This document shows positions 10,666-21,870 of a stretch of DNA of 64,000 nt, one piece after another. Both the position numbers and the translations under genes were made by a program. A model generated the notes under the pieces. It ran no database searches. It had not been told where the DNA came from and saw only the letters and a program-made list of their open reading frames with translations. Location: contig NW_004955423.1 in NCBI RefSeq assembly GCF_000276665.1, forward strand, positions 3,616,648 through 3,680,647, in the 5' to 3' direction. The DNA is from Chinchilla lanigera. Taxonomy: Eukaryota; Chordata; Mammalia; Rodentia; Chinchillidae. Numbering within the stretch: the first letter of the stretch is position 1; the number at the start of each line of letters is the position of its first letter.

Positions 10666-10759
10666 TACTTCTAACCTTCATATATATTTACACAAGTAAT
10701 ATATTCTTAAAATGACAAGTAAAATATTTTCCCCATCATGACTCATTCTTTGAATATAT

Positions 10760-10960
10760 TTCCAGAAATAAGTTTTTATATATACACCTGTATGTATGTT
10801 TAGAAATAGAAATAATATGTATATATATGTATTATATATGTATGTATTTTTATTATATGCATATAATTTTAATACATACAAGTGGGGTTATACTGTCATC
10901 TGTAGCTATCTATATATGTATCTATCTGTATATATACACAGACCAAGCTCAATCTCCTTA
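10760..10960. repeat. TATA/TATG-rich low-complexity tract
   Basis: An alternating TA/TG-rich stretch with many ATATATGTAT-type units and TATC/TATG tetramers. The overlapping Tyr- and Ile-rich frames on both strands are artefacts of this composition. Confidence 0.7.
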
Positions 10961-11640
10961 TTTTTGTTGACTGTGTATCATTCTGTTGTATGAATGTACC
11001 AGAGCATATGAACAGATTCTCCTTGGACATTTGGACTGTTTTCTGTATTTATAACTATAAATTGCTTTAAGGGTGTTTCTGTAGCTTAGAAGATATTTTT
11101 GAATATACAGGTCCATAGAAATTGTCTAAAAATAGAATTATTGTTAAAATATATGGATGCTTAGAACTTTATAGACATAGGCTAATCACTATCTAAAAAT
11201 ATTGTATAAATTTACACTTTTCCACCAGTAACAGAAGTTCTAACAAGAATTATAGGCTTATTTTTCCATAAAATATTGCCAATACTGATCATTATGGCTT
11301 TTCAATTTTTTCAAGATAGTTTTAAAAAGATATCTCTTTATTTTGATTTATATTTAAATTTAAGAAGTTAGGCATATTTTCCTATTTATAGGACCTTTGT
11401 ATTAGCTTTCTTATGACTTGTATCTCACAGAATTTGGGTGTTTTGTATTGTATTGTACTGCATCTTTTAGAAATTGATTTATATATGGTGTTTTTAAGTT
11501 GGAAAATTAGGTTTTTGCATCTATGTTGCACATATTTTTCCAGATATTTTATCTTTTGATTTCATTTGTGCATTTTTAATGTACAGAATTTTTTCCTTTT
11601 CTATGTAGGTTCTATGGCTATTTCTATGACATTCTTTTAA
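10961..11640 (-). mobile_element. Ancient L1M-like 3' fragment, antisense
   Basis: Blocks such as 'tgtatcattctgttgtatga', 'ccttggacatttggactgtt', 'aaattgctttaagggtgttt' and 'ttacacttttccaccagtaa' follow the antisense order of an old L1 3' region, related to 8550-9190. The part after 11300 is AT-rich and only tentatively included. Confidence 0.55.
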
Positions 11641-11705
11641 AAATTCCTTCTAGGTTTTATGTCCTGTTTGCAAGATTATAGATACATTTTCCTGTGTTTA
11701 TTTTG

Positions 11706-11762
11706 GCATATCGCTTGCTTATCATACACGAGGCCCTGGGTTCCATTCCCAGCACTACAGAA
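11706..11762 (+). mobile_element. ID-type SINE, 3' part only
   Basis: 'tcgcttgcttatcatacacg' followed by 'aggccctgggttccattccc' and 'agcactac' is the 3' half of an ID-type tRNA-derived SINE, including the box-B-like GGTTCCATTCC. The 5' part with box A is missing or too diverged to see. Confidence 0.55.
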
Positions 11763-11796
11763 GAGAAAATAATATTTCAGTGCATTCATAGGTTTT

Positions 11797-11886
11797 TTTT
11801 TTTTTGGTTTTTCTCCGGTACCGGGAACCGAACTCACGACCTTGCCAGGCAGGCGCTTTTTGCCGCTGAGCTAAATCCCCAGCCCC
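11797..11886 (-). mobile_element. Young tRNA-derived SINE, copy 1, antisense
   Basis: The antisense copy runs from a T tract and 'ggtttttctccggtaccggg' to 'gctgagctaaatccccagcc'. It is flanked by the target duplication TCATAGGTTTT (11786-11796 and 11887-11897). The minus strand carries a box A (TAGCTCAGCGG) and a box B (GTTCGGTTCC) of a tRNA-like RNA polymerase III promoter. A few bases of the usual 'gcgcaag' region are missing. Confidence 0.92.
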
Positions 11887-12639
11887 TCATAGGTTTTATT
11901 TGAACAACTTTTGATTCACGTGGAGGTTTTACTTTTGTGATGGCATAAAATGCAACATCATGATCCCACTTTCCCTCCTGTCACCCTCTGTTCTTCTTTC
12001 TCTCCCTCCCTTTGTCATCAGCTAGCTGCTATCTCAGTTCTGGTTACTAATCCATCCTTACCCCAGTAATGGAAAATGCCTCCTTTATTCATATTACTAT
12101 CTCTGTCACTAAAAATAGACAGGATTTGATTTCTTGTTAAAGTTCAAAGTCTAAGCCTTTTTGTACTTTACCAAGCAGCTCATGTGACTCTCAGGGAAAG
12201 CATGTTTATGTTCTGATTTGAATTTTACTTATTATTTTGGGTCCTAGACCACTGGTTCATGCCATATTGTCATCATTAGTCCAGGCGTGACTTTTTAATT
12301 AACTATTAAAATAAACAACGATGGGTCCATATTCAACATGGAAAGTAGAACATTAACAAACGTGGTCTTTCTCTTCCTGGTCTCCAGTCTTCCCTGCTTG
12401 AGTTTACCATTCCACATCTTGTGTTGATCCACCTCTTCTCTTTAAGAGAAATATAATTGTCTGCCTGGTTACCTAGCTATCTGGATCTAGTTAGCCATAG
12501 CTATTTTTCCCTGAAAATAATGCTTTTCTGTAGTAGTTATTTTTAAATTTATAAAAGAGGCAAAAAGCTGTATTAATATTTGGGGGCTTATTTTTTATAT
12601 TCAAAGTTATATTTCTAAGATTTATCCATTTTGTTATGG

Positions 12640-12900
12640 TAAATTGTTACTGCTACTGCTGAAAACAACTGACATTACCTTGTAAAGTTGGACATTCACA
12701 GACCTTTCATTCTTGGGTTTATAAACAAAAGAAACTCCTACGAATGAATGCCAGGAGATAAATACAAGAATGTTTATAGCCTCTTGTTTGTAATAGTAAA
12801 ACTCTAGAAATAATCCAAATCCTTACCAATAAGAGAAAGGATAAAAGATATATTGACATTAAGGAATTATTTTATTTTGTTATTTAAGAAAAATTGTAAT
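12640..12900 (+). mobile_element. Ancient L1 ORF2 3' end, sense
   Basis: 'tcattcttgggtttataaac', 'aggagataaatacaagaatg', 'tttatagcctcttgtttgta' and 'aaataatccaaatccttacc' are the degraded order seen at the sense 3' end of L1 ORF2. No open frame remains. The interval 11900-12640 around it shows no recognisable element. Confidence 0.5.
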
Positions 12901-14090
12901 ACAGTTATGTTTATTGAAATATATCTATATTAGAGATTACCAATGCATTAACTTCTGGTGCCAAATTTGTTCATATTTGTGTAGACTTAGAAGAAATCTC
13001 TCATTATCTTGGTTCGTATATTTGAAGCTTGTCTAACTATTTTATTAGTTAGTGAAGTTTTTTATTACATTGGTTTTTAAAGAGTTCAAGCATATATGTG
13101 TGTCCTTGAATGCAATTTTACAAGTATTTTATAATAGGCATCATGCTTTTATGATGCAATGATAGTGATTTGTACAAGTGAACACAAATGATAAGTCAAG
13201 GCATAAGCAGCAAGTGAATGTATGATGCTGTTACATGCTGACTATAGATACTTGGTACTTTTATATTTAGGAATATTGTTCAACATTACTATTCAATCTA
13301 GAATCAAACTTGTTGATATAAGGGAAACTGATAAAAAATTCTTCACTATTTGCAGTTTCTTCTCCTTGTAGATTAAGATTTTATATATACTGACAAAAAA
13401 TCTACCAAATTTGTAAATAAACTGAAGTTTAGTCTAATTATTACTGCAATTTATACCTGTGTTCTGGTCATCTCCTACTTACCTTGTACTGCGCAGATGA
13501 CCTAGACATCAGTTTTTTAGTCAAATGTTCTCACAGTCCTGAGAAGGACACAGTGGGCCACAGAGGTCTCAGGCTAGCCACACTGGGGAGCAGACTAGAC
13601 AAGTAGGGGTGGCAGGAGGCAGGCTTTATAGTAATAAGGGAATGAGGAGATGCTCTGGTTTTTGTGAAAAGATGCAACTGGCTTGCTAGAACAATTATGT
13701 GGGCTGCCAAGGAAGTGAAACTCATTGGGTTAAGGACCAGTGGAATGCAGATGATTTGGATGGCAGAGATACTAGCGAAGTGGAAGCCTTTTTCACCCAG
13801 TATTCAGTGAGAGATGGGAAACTTAAATCTTTGGGGTCCTGTGAGGTCCAAAGATACTAAAGTAGACATGAAGTTGTAGGCCCTATACTACAGTTTATCA
13901 GTATCAGTCTTTTAGCTCTTTGAAACAACTTCCTTAAATCTATTAATTACTTTATAATGAGATAGCATTATAATTATAAAATTTTGCAGTACTCTTTTCT
14001 GAAAAAGTAATAGCTTTATTTATTATACGGTAGGTTTTTAAGTAAGATATCAGTTTGGAAAATTTTTATTTATAAAATATTTCTTCATTT
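12901..14090. other. Unique non-coding DNA
   Basis: No gene, RNA or clear mobile element recognised. The minus-strand frame at 13531-13725 has no domain signature. AT-rich towards the right end. Confidence 0.55.
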
Positions 14091-14094
14091 TCTT

Positions 14095-14780
14095 CATCTG
14101 CATTATTTCTGATGAGAAGTCCGTTGTCATTTTAATGATTGCTCACGCAACTTGTCTTTTTTTCTGATTGCTTTTAAGATTTTCTTTTCATTACAGTTTT
14201 AAACAGTTTGCAAAATTTTAATATGTCTTGATTGAATTTTATGCATGCTTCCTAGAGTTCATTGAGATTCTTCAATCTCTGGATATATATAGTTTTCATC
14301 AGTTTAGAAAATGTTCAGCCATTATTTCTTCAAATATTTTTTCTGTCCCTATCTCTTGCTTCTCTTAAGATTTCAATTACAAATAAATTAGGCTACTTGG
14401 GGTTGTTTCTTTTTGTGTTTAATTTTGTACAATTCCTATTGTGTATCTTCAACTTCACTAACTTTACCTTCCTCTAATAACTAATATACTCTTATCCCAT
14501 ACAAGTTTTTAATCTCAGATATTGTAGTTTTTATTTGTACAAGTTTGATATGGATTTTTAAAAATGTTCTATGTGCAGTTAGCCTGCTCAATTTTTCTTC
14601 TAGCTTAATGATCATATAAAACAGTTATAATAATTGCTTTAATGTTTTTTCCCTAATCTTGTCTTATAATTTCTTGGCTTTTTTGATGGATTACTTGTGT
14701 TCTTTATGAGTAACATTTGTCTTCCTTCCTTGAGTGTCTAACAATTTTTTATTTAGTGTTAGACATTGTGATTTTTCCTT
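14095..14780 (-). mobile_element. Old L1 3' UTR, antisense (first copy)
   Basis: 'gagaagtccgttgtcatttt', 'tcattgagattcttcaatct', 'tcagccattatttcttcaaa' and 'tattttttctgtccctatct' are landmarks of old L1 3' untranslated regions read in antisense. A second segment of the same type lies at 18246-19310, so at least two old L1 copies (or one split copy) are present. Confidence 0.62.
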
Positions 14781-15153
14781 TTAGTGTGACAGCTACCTCT
14801 GTCTTTCTATAGTATATAATGTGTCTTGCTGTCCATCAGGTATTTAGGCACAACAAGAGCAGTGCTCATTCAGGAAGTTACTTTTCTTACTTCTGAGCAA
14901 AAGTCTTTTGTGTACACTGCTGGATTTGCTCTGAAAAGTGTTAGATTTTTTTATCTGGCTGATGGAAATAGGAACTATACTGTACTCTGCCCCTTGTGAG
15001 GTCAGGTGTTGTTTGTTTCTTCTAATCCCTTTGAGTGGTTCTTTCCTCTGCCTTCATTGCGCTGGTGAGTGTTTGGCTGATGCTCAAATGGGACTCTTTT
15101 TAGATCCACAGAGTTCATATTTTCTCTCTCCCTCTTGTTCTGTCTTTGCTGTT

Positions 15154-15176
15154 CTGTTCTGTTCTGTTCTGTTCTA
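15154..15176. repeat. (TGTTC)n microsatellite
   Basis: About four tandem TGTTC units just before the L1/SINE patchwork. Short and simple. Confidence 0.85.
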
Positions 15177-15278
15177 GTACGCTTTAATATTTCTGAACTC
15201 CCCATTCTTATTCTTGATTCAGGAATACTATTGATTCCTTCCTAGTTCCATTTCCTATACTAAAGTCTGGAAATAATT

Positions 15279-15377
15279 CTTCTTCTTCTCCTTCTCCTTC
15301 TCCTTCTCCTTCTCCTTCTCCTTCTCCTTCTCCTTCTCCTTCTCCGTCTCCTTCTCCCTCTCCCTCTCCCTCTCCCT
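15279..15377. repeat. (CTTCTC)n grading into (CTCCCT)n
   Basis: Pure pyrimidine tandem hexamers run directly into the assembly gap, changing from CTTCTC to CTCCCT units towards the gap. The true length is unknown because the array ends at the gap. Polypyrimidine mirror repeats of this kind can form triplex (H-DNA) structures, which probably explains the failed assembly. Confidence 0.92.
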
Positions 15378-15620
15378 NNNNNNNNNNNNNNNNNNNNNNN
15401 NNNNNNNNNNNNNNNNNNNNNNNNNNNNNNNNNNNNNNNNNNNNNNNNNNNNNNNNNNNNNNNNNNNNNNNNNNNNNNNNNNNNNNNNNNNNNNNNNNNN
15501 NNNNNNNNNNNNNNNNNNNNNNNNNNNNNNNNNNNNNNNNNNNNNNNNNNNNNNNNNNNNNNNNNNNNNNNNNNNNNNNNNNNNNNNNNNNNNNNNNNNN
15601 NNNNNNNNNNNNNNNNNNNN
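15378..15620. other. Assembly gap, 243 N
   Basis: A run of 243 N separates a hexanucleotide pyrimidine array from a truncated B1. The gap length may be an estimate. The long minus-strand frame drawn across it is meaningless. Confidence 0.99.
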
Positions 15621-15722
15621 TGAACCCACTATGTACCTGAGGCTGTCCTCAAATTCACAATGATCCTCCTGCCTCAGCCTCTCAAGTGCTGAGATTACAG
15701 GCATGTGCCACCATGCCTGGCT
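15621..15722 (-). mobile_element. B1 SINE, antisense, cut by the gap
   Basis: 'ctatgtacctgaggctgtcc', 'tgatcctcctgcctcagcct', 'agtgctgagattacaggcat' and 'tgccaccatgcctgg' are the antisense B1 landmarks. Its A-tail side, a T-rich start on this strand, lies inside the gap, so the microsatellite may have grown from that tail. Confidence 0.8.
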
Positions 15723-15879
15723 AGTCTGGAAAAATCTTTAGTCAGTAAAATGAAACAATCATAACAAATCCTTCACCGCTTTATGTCCAGTGTATTGAAA
15801 ACCACTGTTATATATACCTTTTTTAGTCTTTTGGATTTTGCAGGTAGGTGGACAATTCTAGTCCTTCTTTACCTTGATC

Positions 15880-16060
15880 TGAAGTAGGACTCTATTCACT
15901 TACTTATTGATTTACTTGGGTTTTTTGGATATGTAGTCATTGAGTTTTGTTTTTAAAATTTGTCTGCCGATTCTTATTGAGTTCTTTTTCTGTTTGGGTA
16001 GTTTTTCAGTTGACCTCATTTGCCTTGGGTGGAATGTTTAAGTGAGAATAAACTTTGGTG
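15880..16060 (-). mobile_element. Old L1 fragment, antisense
   Basis: 'tgtctgccgattcttattga' and 'gttctttttctgtttgggta' resemble antisense old L1 sequence continuing the neighbouring L1 patchwork. Boundaries are indistinct. Confidence 0.4.
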
Positions 16061-16269
16061 TGTGAAGGTGCTGAGATTTTGAGGGGGCTTGTTAGTGAAG
16101 CATTGTGCAGCCATCCGCACTGTAGGTGCTCATTAAAGGATTTTCCATACATTCAGGTAAAATCCCTTGGCCCCTGGAGTGGAAATAGAAAGTCAAAGCA
16201 AAAAAGAAACAATGGCATTTTGCAGTGTTATAGAACTTGCTTGTGTATGCTTTTAAAATTAATGCTTGC

Positions 16270-17475
16270 GTTTGTTCTCTTTTTCTTCTCATTTGACAGC
16301 TACATCCCCTCATGACCACCTGTGTACCTCAGATGCAGTGATGAAGATGAGACAAAATGGATTTGGTCATCTTGGGTCACCCAGTGTGCTTTCAGCAGAG
16401 GCAAAGAGGATATTGTTGCCATCAATTACCTCTTCACTGACTTCAGTTAGACTGTGTACGTGTTCCAGGATGATTCCTCCCACACCAAGTTCCGTGGTAC
16501 AGTCAAAGTTGAGAACAGGAGACTTGTAATCAATGGAAAGTCTAGGAGTGGGCTCCTATCAACATCAAAATGGGTGAACTGGCGCTCAGCATGCTGTAGT
16601 CTATAGGTCTCTTCACTACCAGTGGAGACAGCTGGGGCTCTCTTGAAGGATGAAACTAAAAAGCTAATTGTCTGTCCCTTCTGGTGATGCCTCCTACTTG
16701 TGATGGGCATGAACCGCCAGAAGTATGGGACTGTCAGCAGTGCTTCCTATGCCACCAACTGCATAACCCTCTTGGCCAAGGTCATCCACAAAACTTTGGC
16801 ATTGTGGAGGGATTCATTCCCATAATTCAGGTCATCATTGCCATGCAGAAAACTGCATGGCTCTTCTGGAAAACTGTAGCATGACGGACATGTGGCTGTC
16901 CAGAACATCATGTGCTGGTACTGCTACTACCATGGTGCAGATTGTCCCTGAGCTGAATGCCAAGATTACTGGCTTAGCTTTCTTTGGGCCGACTCCCAGC
17001 GTGTCAGTAGTAGATCTGTCTAGAGAAGACTGAAAACTATGATGACATCTATAAGGTGGTGAAACAGACCTTGGAGGACCCCCTAATGGGCAGCCTGGGT
17101 TATAGAAGACTGACTTTTTTCCCTTGTGACTTTAACAGTGACACTCCTTCTTCCATCTTTAATGCTGGGGATGACACTACTCTCAGTGATCACTTTGTCA
17201 AATTCATTTCATAGTATAATAATGACTTTGGGTACAGCAGCAAGATGGTGGACCTTATGGTCTGCATTGCACCCAAGGAGTGGGCCACCAGCCTGAGTAA
17301 GGAATGAAAAGAGGGAGGCTTTAAGCTAAGGAAGAGTCCTGCCCAAACTCAGTTCCCCAACACTCTGAAATCTCTCCTCCTATGGGTTCCTGTGCCAGAC
17401 CTCCTGAAGAAGGGGGAGGTTTAGGTATCCCTACTTTGTCATGTACCATTAATAAAGTCCACTGTGCCACCGAAA
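16270..17475 (+). pseudogene. GAPDH: Processed pseudogene of GAPDH
   Basis: This is an intron-less, decayed copy of glyceraldehyde-3-phosphate dehydrogenase mRNA, the glycolytic enzyme that oxidises glyceraldehyde-3-phosphate. The former start is at 16341 (ATG AAG ATG...), followed by AATGGATTTGG, which matches the NGFG of the NAD-binding loop. The order of conserved blocks then follows the parent to about 17280. An in-frame stop lies at 16448-16450, and several indels follow. In the active-site block the catalytic Cys codon is TAT (16748-16750), so the nucleophile is lost. The parental stop has also been lost (GAGTGGG at 17278-17284). A 3' UTR with AATAAA at 17451-17456 follows, but no long poly(A) remains. 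It lies inside antisense L1 sequence, which fits L1-mediated retroposition. It is not expected to make protein. Confidence 0.94.
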
Positions 17476-17479
17476 AGTT

Positions 17480-17800
17480 TGTACGATGCATTTCCCACAT
17501 ACTTTAATTTTCTTTGTATCTATTTTGCTGAGATTGAAATGAGTGTTTTGTTTATATTTTGGGTGTGTTCACTGTACTAATTTCTGCCTTTTAACTGGTA
17601 CGCTCTGATGATTTCTACTTAAAGTAATTATTGATATGTTAGAGTTTAAGTCTGACAATTTATTTTGTTATATTTGTGTCCTCTGTTCCTTATTTCTTGC
17701 TTTGTAGAATATGGGGACTTTTTTGGGGTATTTAAAGGATTTTTTTCTTGCTTCTTATATAACATTTTATAAAATACTTCTATATAGTCTTTCTTTCACT
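17480..17800 (-). mobile_element. Old L1 fragment, antisense
   Basis: 'tctgccttttaactggtacg', 'tacttaaagtaattattgat' and 'tttgttatatttgtgtcctc' match the antisense of an old L1 near the ORF2/3' UTR. It probably continues the element interrupted by the GAPDH copy. Confidence 0.5.
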
Positions 17801-18245
17801 TTTTTATTTTACAAAGAAAAAAATGCTAGAAACAATGATACAAACTTTCAAACCAAGGTAGAAGGAGAATAACAATGGTTAGTACATTGCTCATTGTTAT
17901 CTTCAGAGTAGTTATTCAGATTACAAGATATAGTCATGAAGAAATTGATCAAATGATATAAGCACAAAACTTTCTTCTCAATGAACTAATAGAAATTAGT
18001 AGTATAGCTATATTAACTATCTTGTATAAAGGTATTTCCTTTTCCTTTTACCTTCCTTCTTTTCTCCTTTCCCCCATCCCAGTTTCTCTTTTCTTTTGAA
18101 GTTTCTTCCCATTTTCCAATATCTATTGTATATGTAGTCTTCTTAGTAGTTATTCTGTTAATTTTTAACAGTCTACATTTTACAGTATCAGGGTTAGGTC
18201 CTCTTATCTCCCTCACTTTTAAATATAGTTATCTTGAATCCCAGA
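17800..18245 (-). mobile_element. L1 3' UTR, antisense, homologous to the 45.7 kb L1
   Basis: Blocks shared in order with 45700-46080 include 'gaataacaatggttagtaca', 'attgttatcttcagagtagt', 'gatataagcac', and a pyrimidine-rich stretch ending in a 'cccatcccagtttctctttt' to 'cttttgaagtttcttcccat' motif. It is therefore a second, diverged copy of the same L1 3' UTR lineage, without ORF2 attached. Confidence 0.6.
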
Positions 18246-19310
18246 TTGTACAATAATTTTTGTATAAGTCACTCGATACTATTTATTTCACTAAATATTT
18301 CTAGTCAGTCTATGTATATCTAACTGTACTTTTTCTGTTGTTGTGTCTTCCTTTTTCATACTCCAAGAGTCCTTCTTTTATCATTTCTTCTCCATTTAAA
18401 GAACATCCATTAGCCATACTTCAAGAGTAGGTCTGCTAGTGATGAATACTGTACTGTATATTTTCTCGGGCAGAGACTACCTTAATTTCCTTTTCATTCC
18501 TGAAGAAAATTTTGCTGGGTATAGAATTCATGGCTGATGGGTTTCTTTTTTCTTTCAATATTTAAAAAATGTTGGGCTGGGGATTTAGCTCAGCGGCAAA
18601 AGCGCCTGCCTGGCAAGCGCAAGGTCATGAGTTCCGTTCCTGGTACCGGAGAAGAACCAAAAAAAAAAAAAAAAAAAAAAAAAAATGTTGTGTACCTTCA
18701 CCTGACCTGGTCTCCCCAGTTTCTGACGACAAATTCACTGTTATTAAGCTGAATATTTCCTTATGGATCTGTTTTTATCTTATCATTTTTTGTCTAGCTG
18801 CTTCCAACATTTTTTCTTTAGCTTTTGGAAGTTTAATTATTCTGTGTCTTGGTATGAGTGTGCGGGGGCTTACCCAGCATCTAAATCAGTAGTATTAAGT
18901 ATTTTGGCAAATTTGGGAAGTTTTTAGATTACATCTTCAAATTCTTTCACTCCTATTGTCTTTACCTGTTCTTCTGGAACTCTGATAGTAAACCTATTCT
19001 ATCTTTTGTTACTGTCCCAAAGGTCCCTGAGCCTCTGGTTTTTTGTTTTTGTTTTTTTTCTAGTTTATTTTCTCATTGTTGTTCAGATTTGTTCTCTGTT
19101 GCTCAGATTCAATAAATTATCTGGCTCTACTCTCATTTGTACTGATTTTCTCTTTCTTGATTTCCATTCTACTTTTGAGAACACTCAGAAATTTTAAAAA
19201 ATTTTCTTTTACACTAACTTCCAGTTACTTAATTTTCCTATGATTCTTTTAGTAGCTTCTATTTTTTGCTGAGATTTCATGTTGTTTCATTTGTTCTAAA
19301 GGAAACTGAT
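18246..19310 (-). mobile_element. Old L1 3' UTR, antisense (second copy), with nested SINE
   Basis: 'cattagccatacttcaagag', 'tttgctgggtatagaattca', 'aatttgggaagtttttagat' and 'ttctggaactctgatagtaa' are antisense old L1 3' UTR landmarks. It is interrupted at 18575-18679 by a young SINE, after which the L1 sequence resumes. Confidence 0.6.
18575..18679 (+). mobile_element. Young tRNA-derived SINE, copy 2
   Basis: A complete copy: GGGCTGGGGATTTAGCTCAG, CGGCAAAAGCGCCTGCCTGG, CAAGCGCAAGGTCATGAGTT, CCGTTCCTGGTACCGGAG, then a long A tail. The target duplication AAAAAATGTTG lies at 18564-18574 and 18680-18690. The frames translated through it are artefacts. Confidence 0.93.
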
Positions 19311-19449
19311 TTTTGCTGAAGCATTTTTGTGGTGCCTGCTGAAATATTCTTCCTTGCTAGTTAGTTCCAATATGTGATCCAGTTGATTCTCTTTCCTGAT
19401 TCAAGGTGTAACATTCCTGGTTCTTAGTGTAATGGGTTATTTAGTGATT

Positions 19450-19535
19450 TATTTATTTATTGGTACTGGGAATCGAACTCATGACCTCAGGCTTGCCAGG
19501 CAAGCACTTATGCTGCTGAGGTATATCCCCGGCCC
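19450..19535 (-). mobile_element. tRNA-derived SINE, older copy, antisense
   Basis: It is the same family as the young copies but more diverged: 'ggtactgggaatcgaactca', 'tgacctcaggcttgccaggc' and 'gctgctgaggtatatccccg'. The duplication TGTAATGG flanks it (19429-19436 and from about 19536). It shows the family was active over a range of times. Confidence 0.75.
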
Positions 19536-19814
19536 TGTAATGGATAATTTAAAAATATTTGATCTGGAACATTTTGGCTATTATATCAGGTGACTCTGAA
19601 TCTTGTCTTCTTTTAACAGTGAGTTACTCTGTTCAAATTCAACACAAATGTCTTAGTCAATACATTTGTCTTGGCTTTTGTGAGTTGTGGGTCCATTGAT
19701 AATTGATTTTCAGAGCATTATGGTATAATTTTGTCCTGTTGGTCTATTTTCTGCTGCTAGAATAAGTTGACAGTTGGATTTAATAGAGATCAGAAGTCTC
19801 AACTCTCATTCTTT

Positions 19815-20200
19815 TCTAAAAAATGTAAAACACTATTTTTTGGTGGTAAAATCTGTATAATATGAAATTTAGCCAGTTTAAGTGGATTTTAGTGGCATTA
19901 AATACACTCACATTGTTGTACAACCATCAGCATTGTACACCACTGGAACACATTGAGACTCCACACCCACTGAACACAGGCTTCCCATTTCGCCCTCTCT
20001 CTGACTCCTGGTTACCACCACTGTTTTCTGTGTCCATGAATTTGACTACTCTAGTTTCCTTATCTAAGTGGCATCACAGAGTATTTGTCCTTTTATGACT
20101 GACATTTCACTTAACATAGTGTCCTCAACGTTCATCCATGCCAGAGCATGTCAGAATTTCTAGGATTTTTTTTTGTGAAATGATACTTTTCCTACTTACA
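19815..20200 (-). mobile_element. Ancient L1M 3' fragment, antisense
   Basis: 'tagtggcattaaatacactc', 'cattgttgtacaaccatcag', 'ctggttaccaccactgtttt', 'tgaatttgactactctagtt' and 'ttcatccatgccagagcatg' are the well-known antisense order of old L1M 3' regions. The plus-strand frame at 19862-20098 is not a gene. Confidence 0.68.
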
Positions 20201-20989
20201 GAATTCTAGCTTGGTATTTTATCCTTGAGTATGTTCAAGATGTAGTTCCACTGTCATCTTTTAAAGGCAACTCTATCATGACCAGAGTCATAACCAGCCA
20301 CTGAAAGTTTCTAAAATTCTTTGAACCAACCCTTGTGTTTTCCATACAACTTCTCATCACTGAGTTGGGGCCTACACGGCACCTTCTATTCTTAAGCCTC
20401 ATCAAGACTGAATTATTTGCCTCTTTTCCTTGTCTTTCATACGAGGTGTTTACGTTTCAACTTTGGTCTCTTCTGCTGTCCTAGTTACCACTAATCCATC
20501 TTCTTTCCATCTTTTGAAAACGTAATCAATGATTTACTCTCTTGTTTTTTTGTGGAGTATCAGATTTAATTCCAGATGCTTAACCAGAGGCTAAATACTC
20601 ATTCAATACTGTAGAGCTAACATATCTGTAGCACAAACACCTGATAACAATGCATAAAAATAAGTCTATTTTATGTAATATCCATGTATTGGTAAAAATT
20701 CCAAAAATAATTTTATTATGCTTGTAAGAGTAAACATCTTAACATAATTCAGCAAGTTTGATTCAGAGATGTATCAAACAACAACAACCAAGCACCAATA
20801 TCAGTTTATTTTAGGAATATGATCCAATGAAATCAGATTATCTATGTAATTGTAAATTAAAAGAACAATGTTACATGATTAAATAGATGCTGTAGAGGCA
20901 TCTGATAAAACGTAGCACCATTCTTAGTAAGTAAGCAAAATAGAAATAGAAACTACTTATACTTCACAAAGATGATCCAAACACTGCAA
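20201..20989. other. Unique non-coding DNA
   Basis: No gene, RNA or clear mobile element recognised. The sequence is AT-rich without long frames. Confidence 0.55.
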
Positions 20990-21090
20990 TAGAAGTCAGA
21001 AAACTGGTTTGTGGGCCAAATCTAGATCACTATTTTTAAAAATACAGTTTTATTGGAATACAGACATACTGGTTCCTTTATGTATTGTGT
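20990..21090 (-). mobile_element. hAT-Charlie-like fragment, inverted relative to 6.4 kb
   Basis: 'gtgggccaaatctagatcac', 'aaatacagttttattggaat' and 'acagacatactggttccttt' are the complement of the fragment at 6443-6637: 'ttattggaatacag' here matches the complement of 'tgttccaataaaac' there. Two inverted members of one fossil family therefore lie 14 kb apart. Confidence 0.5.
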
Positions 21091-21829
21091 TTCCCATCAT
21101 AGGGCTTTTGAATATGCTTTTCTTGTTCCCTGACTTCAGCTTTTAGAAGATCTCACTTCAGTGTAGTCATTTCAGAGAGCACTTACTGAGTACTAAAGAT
21201 CTATTTCTGTATTTTTTCAATCTCCGTATCTTGGTTCTTTATAATACTCATTACAATGTACAACAGAAATTGAGTCAAGCAGGTTCATTACTACATCTTT
21301 GATCTATTTGTTGACTAGATGAATATACAGGATTAGGAGTTTTTCTAGGCCGTCATCAGCAAAATATGACTGGGATTTTAAACCTGGATAATGACCTTCC
21401 CATGTAAATAACTGTTTGTTGTTATGCAAAATCAGTCAGTATAATTCACTACTTTGTTTTCTGATTACTTGATAAATACTTAGTGATTAACTGTAAGTTC
21501 CAGGCTTCAGGGGTGGGGATGATGAGAACAGAAATGGATGATACTATTTCTGACTTCAAAAAGCTTACACTGTGGTAGGAGACATAATCGGTGGCTACAG
21601 TGGAATACGAAATATAGGAAAGTGTGAAAGGGGGAGCCCTCACTGACTCCTGAAGGGTAAGAGATTAGAGTGAATCCGGGAGAAGATACTGCTGAGCTGG
21701 ATTCTGAAAGCACATCTTATTGTGCTCCTGGTACTGTATGAGTGTTTTACATATTAATGCCTAGTATAATGCCAGGAGCACCTGAAGCCCTAAGAATTTT
21801 ACTTAGGAATAGGTGTTAACCATAGAATC

Positions 21830-21831
<2 letters not shown>
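21091..21831. other. Non-coding DNA with a possible ancient L2-like stretch
   Basis: Nothing gene-like. From about 21490 the text 'ttcaaaaagcttacactgtg' and 'gtaggagacataatc' resembles the old L2/L3-like pattern also seen near 2.6 and 28.5 kb. Low certainty. Confidence 0.35.

Positions 21832-21865
<34 letters not shown>
21832..21865. repeat. (GT)17 microsatellite
   Basis: Seventeen uninterrupted GT units. Alternating purine-pyrimidine DNA of this kind is a standard polymorphic marker and can adopt Z-DNA. The HTHTHT frames on the other strand are artefacts. Confidence 0.97.

Positions 21866-21870
<5 letters not shown>

Noticed and set aside
11797..11886. A possible functional tRNA gene from the box A and box B motifs
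   Set aside because: The sequence continues into an A tail and has target duplications; it does not fold as a complete cloverleaf by eye. It is a SINE, as are the other copies.
15255..15704. A 149-codon minus-strand frame
   Set aside because: It crosses 243 undetermined bases and joins a B1 to a hexanucleotide array, so it has no biological meaning.
16055..16884. Several short frames that could look like a small multi-exon gene
   Set aside because: They are pieces of the processed GAPDH pseudogene in different frames.
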